This document shows positions 37,999 to 45,902 of a stretch of 64,000 nucleotides of DNA, piece after piece; the first letter of the stretch is position 1, and each line of letters starts with the position of its first letter. The notes below the pieces were generated by a model. The model saw nothing but the letters and a program-made list of their open reading frames with translations. It ran no database searches and was not told the DNA's origin. Position numbers and translations under genes: made by a program. The DNA comes from Pseudomonas sessilinigenes (GTDB lineage Bacteria; Pseudomonadota; Gammaproteobacteria; Pseudomonadales; Pseudomonadaceae), in contig NZ_CP027706.1 of assembly GCF_003850565.1 (NCBI RefSeq), positions 6,510,001 to 6,574,000 on the forward strand, written 5' to 3'.

Positions 37999-38985
37999 TC
38001 AGGAGGATTCCTGGGTGGCGGCGAAACGTTCGCGATAGGCCTGGGGCGTCACGCCCAGGGCCCGCAACACGCTGCGGCGCAGAGTCTCCTCACTGCCAAA
38101 ACCGCACTGCACGGCAATGCGCTTGATCGACAAGCCAGTGTCGGCCAGCAAGCGGCGGGCGGTTTCCACCCGGATCAGCTCGATCGCCCGGGCCGGGGTC
38201 TGGCCGGTGTCGGTGCGGTAGTGGCGCACGAAACTGCGCTCGCTCATGGCCGCTTGCTCGGCCAGCACCGGCACCGTCAGTTCCCGGTTGAGGTTCTCGG
38301 CGATCCAGGCGTGCAGCCCATCGAAACGCCCGCCACCGTTCTGCAGCGCCAGGGTCACGCTGAACTGCGCCTGCCCGCCCGGGCGCTTGAGGAACACCAC
38401 CAGTTGCCGGGCCACTTCCAGGGCTGCCTCGCGCCCCAGGTCAGCCTCCACCAGGGCCAGCGCCAGGTCGATGCCGGCAGTGACCCCGGCCGACGTCCAG
38501 ACCGGGCCGTCGTTGATGAAGATCGGGTTGGCCTCGACCCGCAATTGCGGATAGGCCTCGGCCAGTTGCTCGCAGCGAGTCCAGTGGGTCACCACCCGTC
38601 GGCCATCCAGCCAGCCGCTGGCCGCCAGCAGGAAAGCCCCGGTACAGACCGAGGCCACCCGCCGTGCCGCCCCCGCCCGGCTCGCGATCCAGGCCACCAG
38701 TTGCGGGTCACGGGCAGCCGCGTAGACCCCGCCGCCACCGGCCACGATCAAGGTATCGCAAGCCTGCTCCAGGCCCGGCAGGGGGTCGGCCAACAACGCC
38801 AGGCCCGACGAACTGAGGGTCGCCCCGCCGGGGCTTGCCACCACCCGGGGGTTATAGGGCAACGGCAGCCCCCGCTCGCGGGCCCGGTCATTGGCTGAGG
38901 CGAACACCTGCAAGGGCCCGGTGACATCCAGCAACTGGGCGTTGGCAAAAGCCAGGACAAAGACGTTTTTCGCGGTGCTGGGCAT
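37999..38985 (-). CDS. AraC-family regulator with DJ-1/PfpI (GATase1-like) sensor domain
   Basis: 328 residues. The N-terminal 190 residues are a DJ-1/PfpI domain (DVTGPLQVF at 20-28, Cys114 in SVCTG). The C-terminal AraC helix-turn-helix pair is at about 215-325 (LAEQAAMSERSFVRHYRTDTGQTP; IKRIAVQCGFGSEETLRR). Such regulators are usually activators of amine or amino-acid catabolism genes. The ATG at 38985 is favoured. The sole upstream in-frame ATG is far out in the divergent gap. It is divergent from inhA, whose enzyme belongs to the same DJ-1/PfpI superfamily, so the regulator probably senses an inhA-related ligand. Confidence 0.88.
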   Translation of the reverse strand: MPSTAKNVFVLAFANAQLLDVTGPLQVFASANDRARERGLPLPYNPRVVASPGGATLSSSGLALLADPLPGLEQACDTLIVAGGGGVYAAARDPQLVAWIASRAGAARRVASVCTGAFLLAASGWLDGRRVVTHWTRCEQLAEAYPQLRVEANPIFINDGPVWTSAGVTAGIDLALALVEADLGREAALEVARQLVVFLKRPGGQAQFSVTLALQNGGGRFDGLHAWIAENLNRELTVPVLAEQAAMSERSFVRHYRTDTGQTPARAIELIRVETARRLLADTGLSIKRIAVQCGFGSEETLRRSVLRALGVTPQAYRERFAATQESS

Positions 38986-39077
38986 GATTGGCGTAAATCG
39001 AGGGCAGGTTGGCGTATGCGCCAAATCCTAGAAGGCTAGAGTCAGCTCGTCCACCCCATCGATACAAGGAGCTCGCA

Positions 39078-39764
39078 ATGGCCGTGCAGATCGGTTTTCT
39101 GTTGTTCCCAGGCGTCCAGCAACTGGACCTGACTGGCCCCTATGACGTGCTGGCGGCGCTGCCGGATACGCAAGTGCATTTGCTGTGGAAGGAGCCAGGG
39201 CCGATCAGCTCCAGTGCCGGGATGCTGCTGCAAGCCACCACTGGCTTCGCCGCTTGCCCGCCGCTGGATGTGCTCTGCGTACCGGGCGGGGCCGGCGTCG
39301 GGGCCTTGATGGAAGACCCACAGGTGCTGGATTTTCTCCGCCAGCAGGCCGCCCAAGTGCGTTACCTGACCTCGGTCTGCACCGGTTCCCTGGTGCTCGG
39401 TGCCGCCGGCCTGCTACAGGGCAAGCGGGCCACCACCCACTGGGCCTACCACGAGTTGTTGGCGCTGCTGGGGGCCATTCCCGTCCATGAACGAGTGGTG
39501 CGCGATGGCAACCTGTTCACCGGCGGCGGCATCACCGCGGGCATCGACTTCGCCCTGACCCTGGCCGCCGAGTTGTTCGACCCACAGACTGCGCAGCGGG
39601 TGCAGCTGGATCTGGAATATGCCCCGGCCCCGCCCTTCGACGCTGGCAGCCCGGACACCGCCCCCGCCCCCCTGGTGCAACAAGCCCGCCAGGCCACCAC
39701 GGCCTCCCTGAACAAGCGCCGGGAAATCACCCTGCGCGCCGCCGCCAGGTTGCAGGCCGGCTGA
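39078..39764 (+). CDS. inhA: Isonitrile hydratase, DJ-1/PfpI family
   Basis: 228 residues. It hydrates isonitriles (R-NC) to N-substituted formamides, as known for Pseudomonas putida N19-2 InhA, which it closely resembles from memory over its whole length. Catalytic residues visible: Asp17 (QQLDLTGPYDVL) and Cys101 with Thr102 (SVCTGSL), plus GGGITAGIDFAL. Cytoplasmic, no signal peptide. ATG 39078 has AAGGAG 6 nt upstream. A 92-bp gap separates it from the divergent AraC regulator, where a shared control region should lie. It offers self-protection from, or breakdown of, isonitriles. No isonitrile-making gene is in the window. Confidence 0.88.
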   Translation: MAVQIGFLLFPGVQQLDLTGPYDVLAALPDTQVHLLWKEPGPISSSAGMLLQATTGFAACPPLDVLCVPGGAGVGALMEDPQVLDFLRQQAAQVRYLTSVCTGSLVLGAAGLLQGKRATTHWAYHELLALLGAIPVHERVVRDGNLFTGGGITAGIDFALTLAAELFDPQTAQRVQLDLEYAPAPPFDAGSPDTAPAPLVQQARQATTASLNKRREITLRAAARLQAG

Positions 39765-39774
39765 TCCGGCACCC

Positions 39775-40119
39775 TCAGGCGCGGCGTACCGGGCCGTGGC
39801 GGTCGCTGGCCAGCAAGGAGTCAATGCCGCCATCGCCATAGACCCGCTCGACCCTGGAGATCACCACCTGGTAACCGGCGTACCAACGCCGGTACTGGCG
39901 CTTGGCGGCAAGGTGCCGGGGGTCGCGGGCGAAAGCCTGGATCGATGCCTCGTCCTCCCAGTAGTAGCTGGCGTTGACCAGGCCCTGGCCAGCGTTGGTC
40001 CAGGACTGGGCACCGACGAAACCCGGCAGGCTGGCGGCAACTTCGTCGATGATCGCGCTCAAACGCTGGAACTCTTCGTCGGCCTGGCCGGGCTTGTAGA
40101 TAAAGGCGGCGATGTACAT
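39775..40119 (-). CDS. Antibiotic-biosynthesis-monooxygenase-like (ABM) dimeric alpha-beta-barrel protein
   Basis: 114 residues. The pattern MYIAAFIYKPGQADEEF ... LPGFVGAQSWTN ... SYYWEDEASIQAF matches small ferredoxin-like dimeric ABM proteins (quinol monooxygenase/heme-degrading relatives). Function cannot be assigned from sequence. Start ATG 40119 has GGAG 8 nt upstream. It follows the LysE gene by 23 nt in the same direction and probably shares its promoter. It converges with inhA, with stops 10 nt apart. Confidence 0.78.
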   Translation of the reverse strand: MYIAAFIYKPGQADEEFQRLSAIIDEVAASLPGFVGAQSWTNAGQGLVNASYYWEDEASIQAFARDPRHLAAKRQYRRWYAGYQVVISRVERVYGDGGIDSLLASDRHGPVRRA

Positions 40120-40142
40120 GCTCGGACTCCATTGGGGAAAAA

Positions 40143-40775
40143 TCAGCTCGGCTGGGTCATCAGCGCCAGGCGCAAGGCCAGGGCCAGCAACACCGCCGCC
40201 AGTAGCCAGGACTGCAACCTGGCAACACCTGCCGTACGAGCGGCCAGGCCACGGCCCAGCGCGGCACCAAAGACTCCCAGGCAGGTATGAAAGACGCCGC
40301 TGACCAGGGTCAGGACCAAGCCCAGGACCACCAATTGCCAGGCGATGCTGCCCTGTCCGGGGCTGACGAACTGCGGCAAGAAGACCATGAAGAACAACAG
40401 CGCCTTGGGGTTGAGCAGGCTGTTGCCCATGGCCCGGACGAACACCGTGGCCAGCGGCACCCGGGGCGTGTCGGCAAGGTTCAAGCCAGCCCTGCTGCCC
40501 AGGGCCTTCCAGGCCAGCCACAAAAGGTAGGCGACCCCGGCATAACGAATCAGGTCCAGGGCCGGCGGCCAACTGGCCACCAGCGTGGTGACGCCGGTGG
40601 CGGTGAGCAGGGTCAGGCAGATATCCGCGACCCCGATCCCCAGCCCCGAAGCGACCCCTCCCCGCCAGCCATAGGCCATGCCCTGGCTGAGGACGAAGGC
40701 CATGTTCGGCCCCGGTGACAACAGCAACAACAGTACGGCACCGATGAAGATCGATAGGCTCGTCCAGTCCGGCAT
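40143..40775 (-). CDS. LysE/RhtB-family amino-acid exporter
   Basis: 210 residues with six hydrophobic segments. LSPGPNMAFVLSQGMAYGWRGGVASGLGIG near residue 20 is the LysE family signature, and NPKALLFFMVFLPQFV is the typical middle motif. It exports amino acids or related solutes across the inner membrane. Start ATG 40775 is preferred (AGGAG about 11 nt upstream). A longer frame from 40832 overlaps the intergenic control region. It is divergent from a MocR regulator 89 bp away and followed by the ABM gene. Confidence 0.88.
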   Translation of the reverse strand: MPDWTSLSIFIGAVLLLLLSPGPNMAFVLSQGMAYGWRGGVASGLGIGVADICLTLLTATGVTTLVASWPPALDLIRYAGVAYLLWLAWKALGSRAGLNLADTPRVPLATVFVRAMGNSLLNPKALLFFMVFLPQFVSPGQGSIAWQLVVLGLVLTLVSGVFHTCLGVFGAALGRGLAARTAGVARLQSWLLAAVLLALALRLALMTQPS

Positions 40776-40821
40776 GCTTGTGCGCTCCTGCGGGAAAGCC
40801 GGTAGATTAGGAGCCCTTCCT

Positions 40822-40850
40822 GATACAAACAAAAAACTGTTCTAGATACA
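40822..40850. promoter_or_regulatory. Candidate MocR operator: two direct GATACA repeats
   Basis: GATACA occurs at 40822-40827 and 40845-40850 as a direct repeat with starts 23 bp apart, in the 89-bp gap between the LysE and MocR genes. MocR/GabR-type regulators characteristically bind direct repeats. The assignment is inference. Confidence 0.4.
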
Positions 40851-40864
40851 CCGGGAGTCCAGCA

Positions 40865-42190
40865 ATGCGCCGCACTCGCTACAAGGCCATCGTCGATGAT
40901 TTCGCCCTGCGCATTCGTGCCGGGCAGTTGCCGCCCGGCACCCAGTTGCCCACGGTCCGGGCGCTGATGGCCAGGGAGCGGGTAGCCCTGGCCACCGCCT
41001 TGCGGGTCTACCAGGAGCTGGAAGCCATTGGTCTGGTGGTGGGCGAGGCCGGGCGCGGGACCTTCGTACGCGATAGCAGCCTGTGCCGGGGGATGGGCCT
41101 GGAGCAGCAACCGGCCAAGGACTGCGAGGTGGACCTGTCCTTCAACTACCCGGCCCTGCCCGGCCAGGAACAGAACCTGCGTGAGGGCCTGCGGGCCATC
41201 GCCGCCTCCGGCGACCTGGATGCCCTGCTGCATTCCGCTCCCCAGGGCGGGCGCCTGCATGAACGCCAGACCGCGGCCCGGCACCTGCGCAATCGCGAGA
41301 TCCGCGTCGGTGCCGAGCAGGTGCTGATCGTCAATGGCGCCCAGCAAGGGCTGGCGGTCAGCCTGCTGGCGCTGCTGCGGCCCGGGGATGTCCTGGCGGT
41401 GGACGCCCTGACGTACCCGGGCCTCAAGAGCCTGGCCCTGGTCCACCGCCTGGACCTGGAACCCCTGCCGCAGATCGATGGCCTGACCGACCTCGACGCC
41501 TTGGAAGAGCTGTGTCGCCGGCGGCCGGTGCGCGCGCTGTACTGCATGCCCACCCTGCACAACCCCCTGGGCACGGTGATGCCTCTGGCCCAGCGCCAGC
41601 GCCTGGTGCAACTGGCCCGCGAGCATGACTTCTGGCTGATCGAGGACGGTGCCTATGCCTTTCTCGCTGAACCGGCGCCGCCACCACTGCAGACCCTGGC
41701 GCCGGAGCGCACCTTGTACATCTCGGGTTTGTCCAAGAGCGTCGCCTCGGGGCTGCGCATCGGTTTCATCGTCGCGCCCCCGGCGTTGATCCCGGCCCTG
41801 GAACGGGCGATTCGAGTGTCCAGCTGGAGCACCCCGACCCTGACCGTGACCTTAGGTTGCCTGTGGATAGAATCGGGGCTGGTGGACAACCTGGAAGAGC
41901 AGAAGCGCCACGACGCCCGCCAACGCCAGCACCTGGCAGCACGGGTGCTGCAGGGTTGCGATTACCTGGCCAACCCTTCGTCCTACTTTCTCTGGTTGAA
42001 GCTGGGGGACGGTCGTCGGGCCGACAGCGTGGTGGCGGCCCTGGCCCGGCAGAAGGTAACCGTGACCTCGGCAGATCCCTTCGCCACCACAACCCACACA
42101 CCCCAGGCGCTGCGCCTGGCCCTGGGTTCGATCAGCCTGCCGCTGCTGGAGCAGGCGCTGCACAAGGTGCACAGCGAAGTCACCCGGTGA
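40865..42190 (+). CDS. MocR-type GntR regulator with PLP-aminotransferase domain
   Basis: 441 residues. An N-terminal winged helix of the GntR type (residues 1-70, GTQLPTVRALMARERVALATALRVYQELEAIGLV) is fused to a fold-type-I aminotransferase domain. The PLP lysine is Lys291 (ISGLSKSVASGLRIGF), with the DGAYAF Asp near 261. These regulators bind PLP and sense amino acids or amines, controlling a divergent gene. Here that is the LysE exporter and ABM gene. A direct repeat lies in the gap. The downstream terminator is at 42247-42264. Confidence 0.9.
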   Translation: MRRTRYKAIVDDFALRIRAGQLPPGTQLPTVRALMARERVALATALRVYQELEAIGLVVGEAGRGTFVRDSSLCRGMGLEQQPAKDCEVDLSFNYPALPGQEQNLREGLRAIAASGDLDALLHSAPQGGRLHERQTAARHLRNREIRVGAEQVLIVNGAQQGLAVSLLALLRPGDVLAVDALTYPGLKSLALVHRLDLEPLPQIDGLTDLDALEELCRRRPVRALYCMPTLHNPLGTVMPLAQRQRLVQLAREHDFWLIEDGAYAFLAEPAPPPLQTLAPERTLYISGLSKSVASGLRIGFIVAPPALIPALERAIRVSSWSTPTLTVTLGCLWIESGLVDNLEEQKRHDARQRQHLAARVLQGCDYLANPSSYFLWLKLGDGRRADSVVAALARQKVTVTSADPFATTTHTPQALRLALGSISLPLLEQALHKVHSEVTR

Positions 42191-42240
42191 CCGACCGGAG
42201 CCTCGCCGTTGCGGGCTCCGGCCCGATGAAAACCCAGGCG

Positions 42241-42270
42241 AAAAAAAACCCGCCGAAGCGGGTTTCTTTC
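42241..42270. terminator. Bidirectional intrinsic terminator
   Basis: AACCCGC (42247-42253), loop CGAA, GCGGGTT (42258-42264). It has T-rich sequence on the plus side and an A8 tract on the other, which is a T8 tail for leftward transcripts. It serves the convergent MocR and APH-like genes. In the rest of 42191-42454 nothing else was seen. Confidence 0.85.
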
Positions 42271-42454
42271 AAGACCATCATGACATCCTGTCTGCAGCAT
42301 CCGTGCTAATGGTCGATCTTCCGTGATCCTGAAGCGCGTCCTGCGCTGCAGTTGTGGGAAGAGATATTAAACATGTACCTGGGTAGGCAGAAGGCGCATT
42401 GAAATACAGCGCGTGTAGGAAATTGGCTATAGCGCACCTACGCAATCCCCTAGA

Positions 42455-43258
42455 TCAGCCCGCCAGGGCCTGAACCGCCAAAGCCGCGACCTTGAGCTGG
42501 TGCCGGGCCCCCGCTTGATGATCGTCCTGGAGAAACCAGGCGGCGGACAAGCCGCTGAAGGCCAGCACCCACTGCACCAGCCGCCGGGGTTCCAGATTGG
42601 CCGCGCAGGCGATCACCCGTACCTGGCGCTCGAAACGCAGGGGATCGGTGGCACTGGGCAGGTCCGGGTTGCAGATCAGGTTGGCAAAGTCGAACGTGCG
42701 CTCGCCGTACACGCGCTTGGGGTCGATTACCAGCCAGCCACGCTCGCCGAAATCCAATACGTTGTCGTGATGTACATCGCCATGCAGGACCACTTCATCC
42801 CGAGGTGTTGCGAGCAGGTGCTCGGCCATGGCCAGGCTCTGGACGAACAGGCCGCCCTGTTGTCGTGCCGCCTCATGCAGGTCCTTGAACCAGTGGTCCA
42901 GCGCCAGCAAGGGTGGCCGGGGGTCAGGCCGTGGCGCATGCAGGCGCGCCAGGGTGGCGCAGACGATCTGGCTGACCGCGTCGTGGTCACCGGCCAGGGC
43001 CATGCGCATCAGCGAACCCGGCCCCATGGCCCGCTCCATCAGCAGCGCAACGTCTTGCTGGGCATGTACCCGCGCCGCGCCCTCACCGCCCCACCAGGCC
43101 ATCAGCCGGTTACCGGCCTGTTCGTCTTCATCCAGGGCGATCTTCAGCATTGCCGGTGCGCCCGTCTCCAGGCGCACCGGCAACAGGCGACTGCCGGGGG
43201 TCACGATGGGTTCGCCATCGGCCAACAGGCGCCAGCGTTCAATGTAGGTTGCAAACAC
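42455..43258 (-). CDS. Aminoglycoside/streptomycin-kinase-family phosphotransferase (APH fold)
   Basis: 267 residues. HGDVHHDNVLDF (catalytic Asp in the APH HxDxxxxN motif) and VIDPKRVYGERTFDFANL (metal-binding Asp) resemble the APH(6) streptomycin 6-kinase group. Members phosphorylate aminoglycosides or other hydroxylated metabolites with ATP. Chromosomal APH-like proteins of this type in Pseudomonas often have unknown substrates, so resistance should not be assumed. Start is GTG 43258 with GGAG 8 nt upstream. It is flanked by the terminator at 42247 and an SRPBCC gene in the same direction. Confidence 0.78.
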   Translation of the reverse strand: MFATYIERWRLLADGEPIVTPGSRLLPVRLETGAPAMLKIALDEDEQAGNRLMAWWGGEGAARVHAQQDVALLMERAMGPGSLMRMALAGDHDAVSQIVCATLARLHAPRPDPRPPLLALDHWFKDLHEAARQQGGLFVQSLAMAEHLLATPRDEVVLHGDVHHDNVLDFGERGWLVIDPKRVYGERTFDFANLICNPDLPSATDPLRFERQVRVIACAANLEPRRLVQWVLAFSGLSAAWFLQDDHQAGARHQLKVAALAVQALAG

Positions 43259-43338
43259 AACAGCAGCTCCGAGCGGTCAGCGACAAGCTGCAAGTTTCAA
43301 ACGGCCCGGGCACCAGCGCAAGGTTGGTGGCCCGGCAA

Positions 43339-43797
43339 TCATTGCTGGCGCAGGTAGTTCTCGATGTTGCCCATCTGCTCGTCCCAACCGCGGCTGTTCA
43401 TGCGAAAGGCCTTGAGCCGGCGCTCGGCGGGAATGGCGTCGAACCCCGATTCGCTGACCCGCAGCAAGGTGCCTTCGGCGTGTTCGTCCAGCTCGAAGCG
43501 CACCAGGGTGGTGGGCTCGCTCGAGTAGTCGTGGCCCGGCTCCACGGCATAAGGGTGCCAACGGAAGGAGAACAGCTCCTCGGGCAACATCTGCTCCACC
43601 TGCACCTCCAGCACCAGGTGCTCGTAACCGGGGTAAGTGATGGCGCCACGGGTCCGCTGGCCCGGAGCGAAATGCTCGCCAGCGAGTGTCACGCCGAACC
43701 AGCGGCCGAAGCTCTCGGCCTCGCTCAGCGCGGCCCAGACCTGCGCCGCACTGGCCTGGAGCAGGATCTTGCGTTCGATACGATCTGAAGAATTCAT
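43339..43797 (-). CDS. SRPBCC/AHSA1-domain protein
   Basis: 152 residues of the START/Bet v1-like AHSA1 group (IERKILLQASAAQVWAALSEAESFGRWFG at the start; LFSFRWHPY and LLRVSESGFDAI in the core; RGWDEQMGNIENYLR at the end). They bind hydrophobic ligands, and the function is generally unknown. Start ATG 43797 has a strong GGAGGTGG site. In many bacteria it is paired with an ArsR regulator; none is adjacent here. It is divergent from the DraG-GFA gene. Confidence 0.82.
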   Translation of the reverse strand: MNSSDRIERKILLQASAAQVWAALSEAESFGRWFGVTLAGEHFAPGQRTRGAITYPGYEHLVLEVQVEQMLPEELFSFRWHPYAVEPGHDYSSEPTTLVRFELDEHAEGTLLRVSESGFDAIPAERRLKAFRMNSRGWDEQMGNIENYLRQQ

Positions 43798-43928
43798 AAG
43801 CCACCTCCAGTGATGAACACTAGACCGCCCTGGGTCGAGCGCAACCGTCAGTTGCTTGCGGACCGGCCCGGCGGCCATGGATAAAAATGCTAATGTCACC
43901 CACCCAACGCTTTTGCAAAGGACCTGCT

Positions 43929-45251
43929 ATGCCCCTCGCCCTCCTCGACCGCTATCGCGGCAGCCTGCTGGGCCTGGCCTGCGGCGATGCCGTCGGTACC
44001 AGCGTCGAATTCAAGCCTCGTGGAAGCTTCCCACCCGTTACTGACCTGCAAGGTGGCGGACCGTTCAACCTCAAGCCCGGCCAGTGGACCGACGATACCT
44101 CGATGGCCCTGTGCCTGGGGGAAAGCCTGCTACGCAAGAACGGGTTCGATGCCGCCGACCAGATGGGCCGCTACCTGAACTGGTGGCAGTGGGGTTATCT
44201 GAGCGCCACCGGCGAATGCTTCGACATCGGCATGACCGTGCGCCAGGCCCTGGCCGACTATCAGGAACATGGCCAGCCCTTCGCCGGTTCCAGCGATCCC
44301 TATACCGCCGGCAACGGTTCGCTGATGCGCCTGGCCCCCGTGGTGCTGTTTTTCTACCCTGACCTGGCCCGGGTCCGGCAGTTCGCTGGCGACAGCTCGC
44401 GCACCACCCATGGCGCCGCCGAAGCCATCGAATGCTGCCAGCTGTTTGCCAGCCTGATCGCCAGGGCCCTGGCCGGCGCCTCCAAGCAGGAGCTGCAGGT
44501 GGTGGAGGACATGCGGTTCGAGCAAGCCAAGGTGGCGACCCTGGCGCGCGGTAGCTACCTGAGCAAGGGCCGCGAAGAGATTCGCGGCAACGGTTACTGC
44601 GTGGACTCCCTGGAAGCGGCGCTGTGGTGCTTCCAGCACAGCGACAACTACGCCGATGCGGTGCTGGCCGCGGCCAATCTGGGGGACGATGCCGACACCA
44701 CCGCCGCCATCGTCGGCCAACTGGCCGGAGCCTTCTACGGCATCCAGGGCATACCCGGGCCCTGGCTGGCCAAGCTGCACATGGGCCAGGAGATCCAGGC
44801 CATGGCCGACGACCTGCTGGCCGCGGCCCAACGCCAAGCGCCCGCCCGGCCGTTGCACGGCAGTTGCCTGTGCAAGGCCGTGCAATATCAGGTCGAGCGC
44901 CTGGACATGCCCATCGGCCACTGCCATTGCCAGACCTGCCGCAAGGCCCACGCCGCTGCCTTTGCCTCCACAGCCGGGGTGATGCGCGAACACTTCCGCT
45001 GGCTGCGGGGCCAGGAACACCTGAGCAGCTACCAATCGTCCCCGGGCAAGCTGCGGCACTTCTGCTCGGTCTGCGGTTCCCACCTTCTAGCTGAACGTGC
45101 AGGACAACCCCATGTGATCCTGCGGGTAGCGACCCTGGACGATGATCCTGGGCAGATGCCGCAGATGCATATCTGGACCTCCCACGATGTGCCCTGGCTG
45201 GCCCATGCAGGCCTGGACAGCTGGCCCGAATGGCAACCCGGCCGCGACTAG
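43929..45251 (+). CDS. ADP-ribosylglycohydrolase (DraG-like) fused to a GFA zinc domain
   Basis: 440 residues. Residues 1-300 are a DraG/ARH-type (ADP-ribosyl)hydrolase: GDAVG (19-23), TDDT (54-57), GNGSLMRLAP (129-137) and GDDADT (252-257) keep the two-metal ligands. Residues 308-425 are a GFA (glutathione-dependent formaldehyde-activating/CENP-V-like) domain with seven zinc Cys: 313, 315, 332, 334, 337, 379, 382. The reading frame is continuous, so this is a true fusion. Start ATG 43929 has AAGGA 7 nt upstream. DraG enzymes remove ADP-ribose from proteins, nucleic acids or small molecules. GFA domains bind zinc and thiol adducts. The joint role is unknown. Confidence 0.87.
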   Translation: MPLALLDRYRGSLLGLACGDAVGTSVEFKPRGSFPPVTDLQGGGPFNLKPGQWTDDTSMALCLGESLLRKNGFDAADQMGRYLNWWQWGYLSATGECFDIGMTVRQALADYQEHGQPFAGSSDPYTAGNGSLMRLAPVVLFFYPDLARVRQFAGDSSRTTHGAAEAIECCQLFASLIARALAGASKQELQVVEDMRFEQAKVATLARGSYLSKGREEIRGNGYCVDSLEAALWCFQHSDNYADAVLAAANLGDDADTTAAIVGQLAGAFYGIQGIPGPWLAKLHMGQEIQAMADDLLAAAQRQAPARPLHGSCLCKAVQYQVERLDMPIGHCHCQTCRKAHAAAFASTAGVMREHFRWLRGQEHLSSYQSSPGKLRHFCSVCGSHLLAERAGQPHVILRVATLDDDPGQMPQMHIWTSHDVPWLAHAGLDSWPEWQPGRD

Positions 45252-45289
45252 ACGGCGATTCTTCCCACTGACCGATTGCGAGACCCTCC

Positions 45290-45691
45290 ATGCGCCCAAC
45301 CCTGATCCTGGCCCTTGCGCCCCTGCTGCTGGCGCCATTGGCCCACGCCGACGAATGCAGCGATGCTCCCGACCAAGCCGCCCTGAACCAGTGCGCCAGC
45401 GTCCAGTACAAGGCTGCGGACAAGGAGCTGAACAGCCTGTACCAACAGATCAGCCAGGGCCTGAAGAACCAGGCGCACAGCAAGCAGCGGCTGGTCAGCG
45501 CTCAGCGCGCCTGGGTGGCATTTCGCGATGCCGAATGCGGCTACGCTACCTCGGGCGTGGAAGGTGGCAGCCTCTACCCATTGGCCTATAGCCAATGCAT
45601 GACGGCACTGACCAAGGCCCGGGTGGAGAACTTCAAGAACTACCTGAAGTGTGAGGAAGGTGATGTGAGCTGCCCGGTGCTGGGGCGGTAG
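45290..45691 (+). CDS. Secreted LprI-like lysozyme-inhibitor family protein (DUF1311)
   Basis: 133 residues with a signal peptide (MRPTLILALAPLLLAPLAHA, cleavage near 20). The mature domain has the DUF1311/LprI pattern DECSDAPDQAALNQCA ... LNSLYQQISQGL ... LVSAQRAWVAFRDAECGY, with several Cys for disulfides. Mycobacterial LprI inhibits lysozyme, but many members are untested. Periplasmic. The gene lies 38 nt after the DraG-GFA gene in the same direction. The ribosome site is weak. Confidence 0.82.
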   Translation: MRPTLILALAPLLLAPLAHADECSDAPDQAALNQCASVQYKAADKELNSLYQQISQGLKNQAHSKQRLVSAQRAWVAFRDAECGYATSGVEGGSLYPLAYSQCMTALTKARVENFKNYLKCEEGDVSCPVLGR

Positions 45692-45902
45692 CAGACGCCT
45701 GTCTCCAGCCTCGTTGGACTGTTGCCCCGCGCGCCATGTCGTGAAAAACGTCTGGGCCTTGTACGGCGCGGTGGGCTGTACCGGTGGTTTTCTTTGCAAT
45801 TGGATCTTGCATTTATCTGTCGCCACCGCAGAATCACCCCGCTTTGCCTGGCCGCTTGCGCAGGCAGTGCAATTCCCCCCTATTGCAAAGGAACCTTCGT
45901 TC

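Noticed and set aside
42455..43258. Calling the APH-fold gene an acquired streptomycin-resistance gene
   Set aside because: There is no mobile element nearby and base composition fits the chromosome, so an intrinsic kinase with unknown substrate is more likely.
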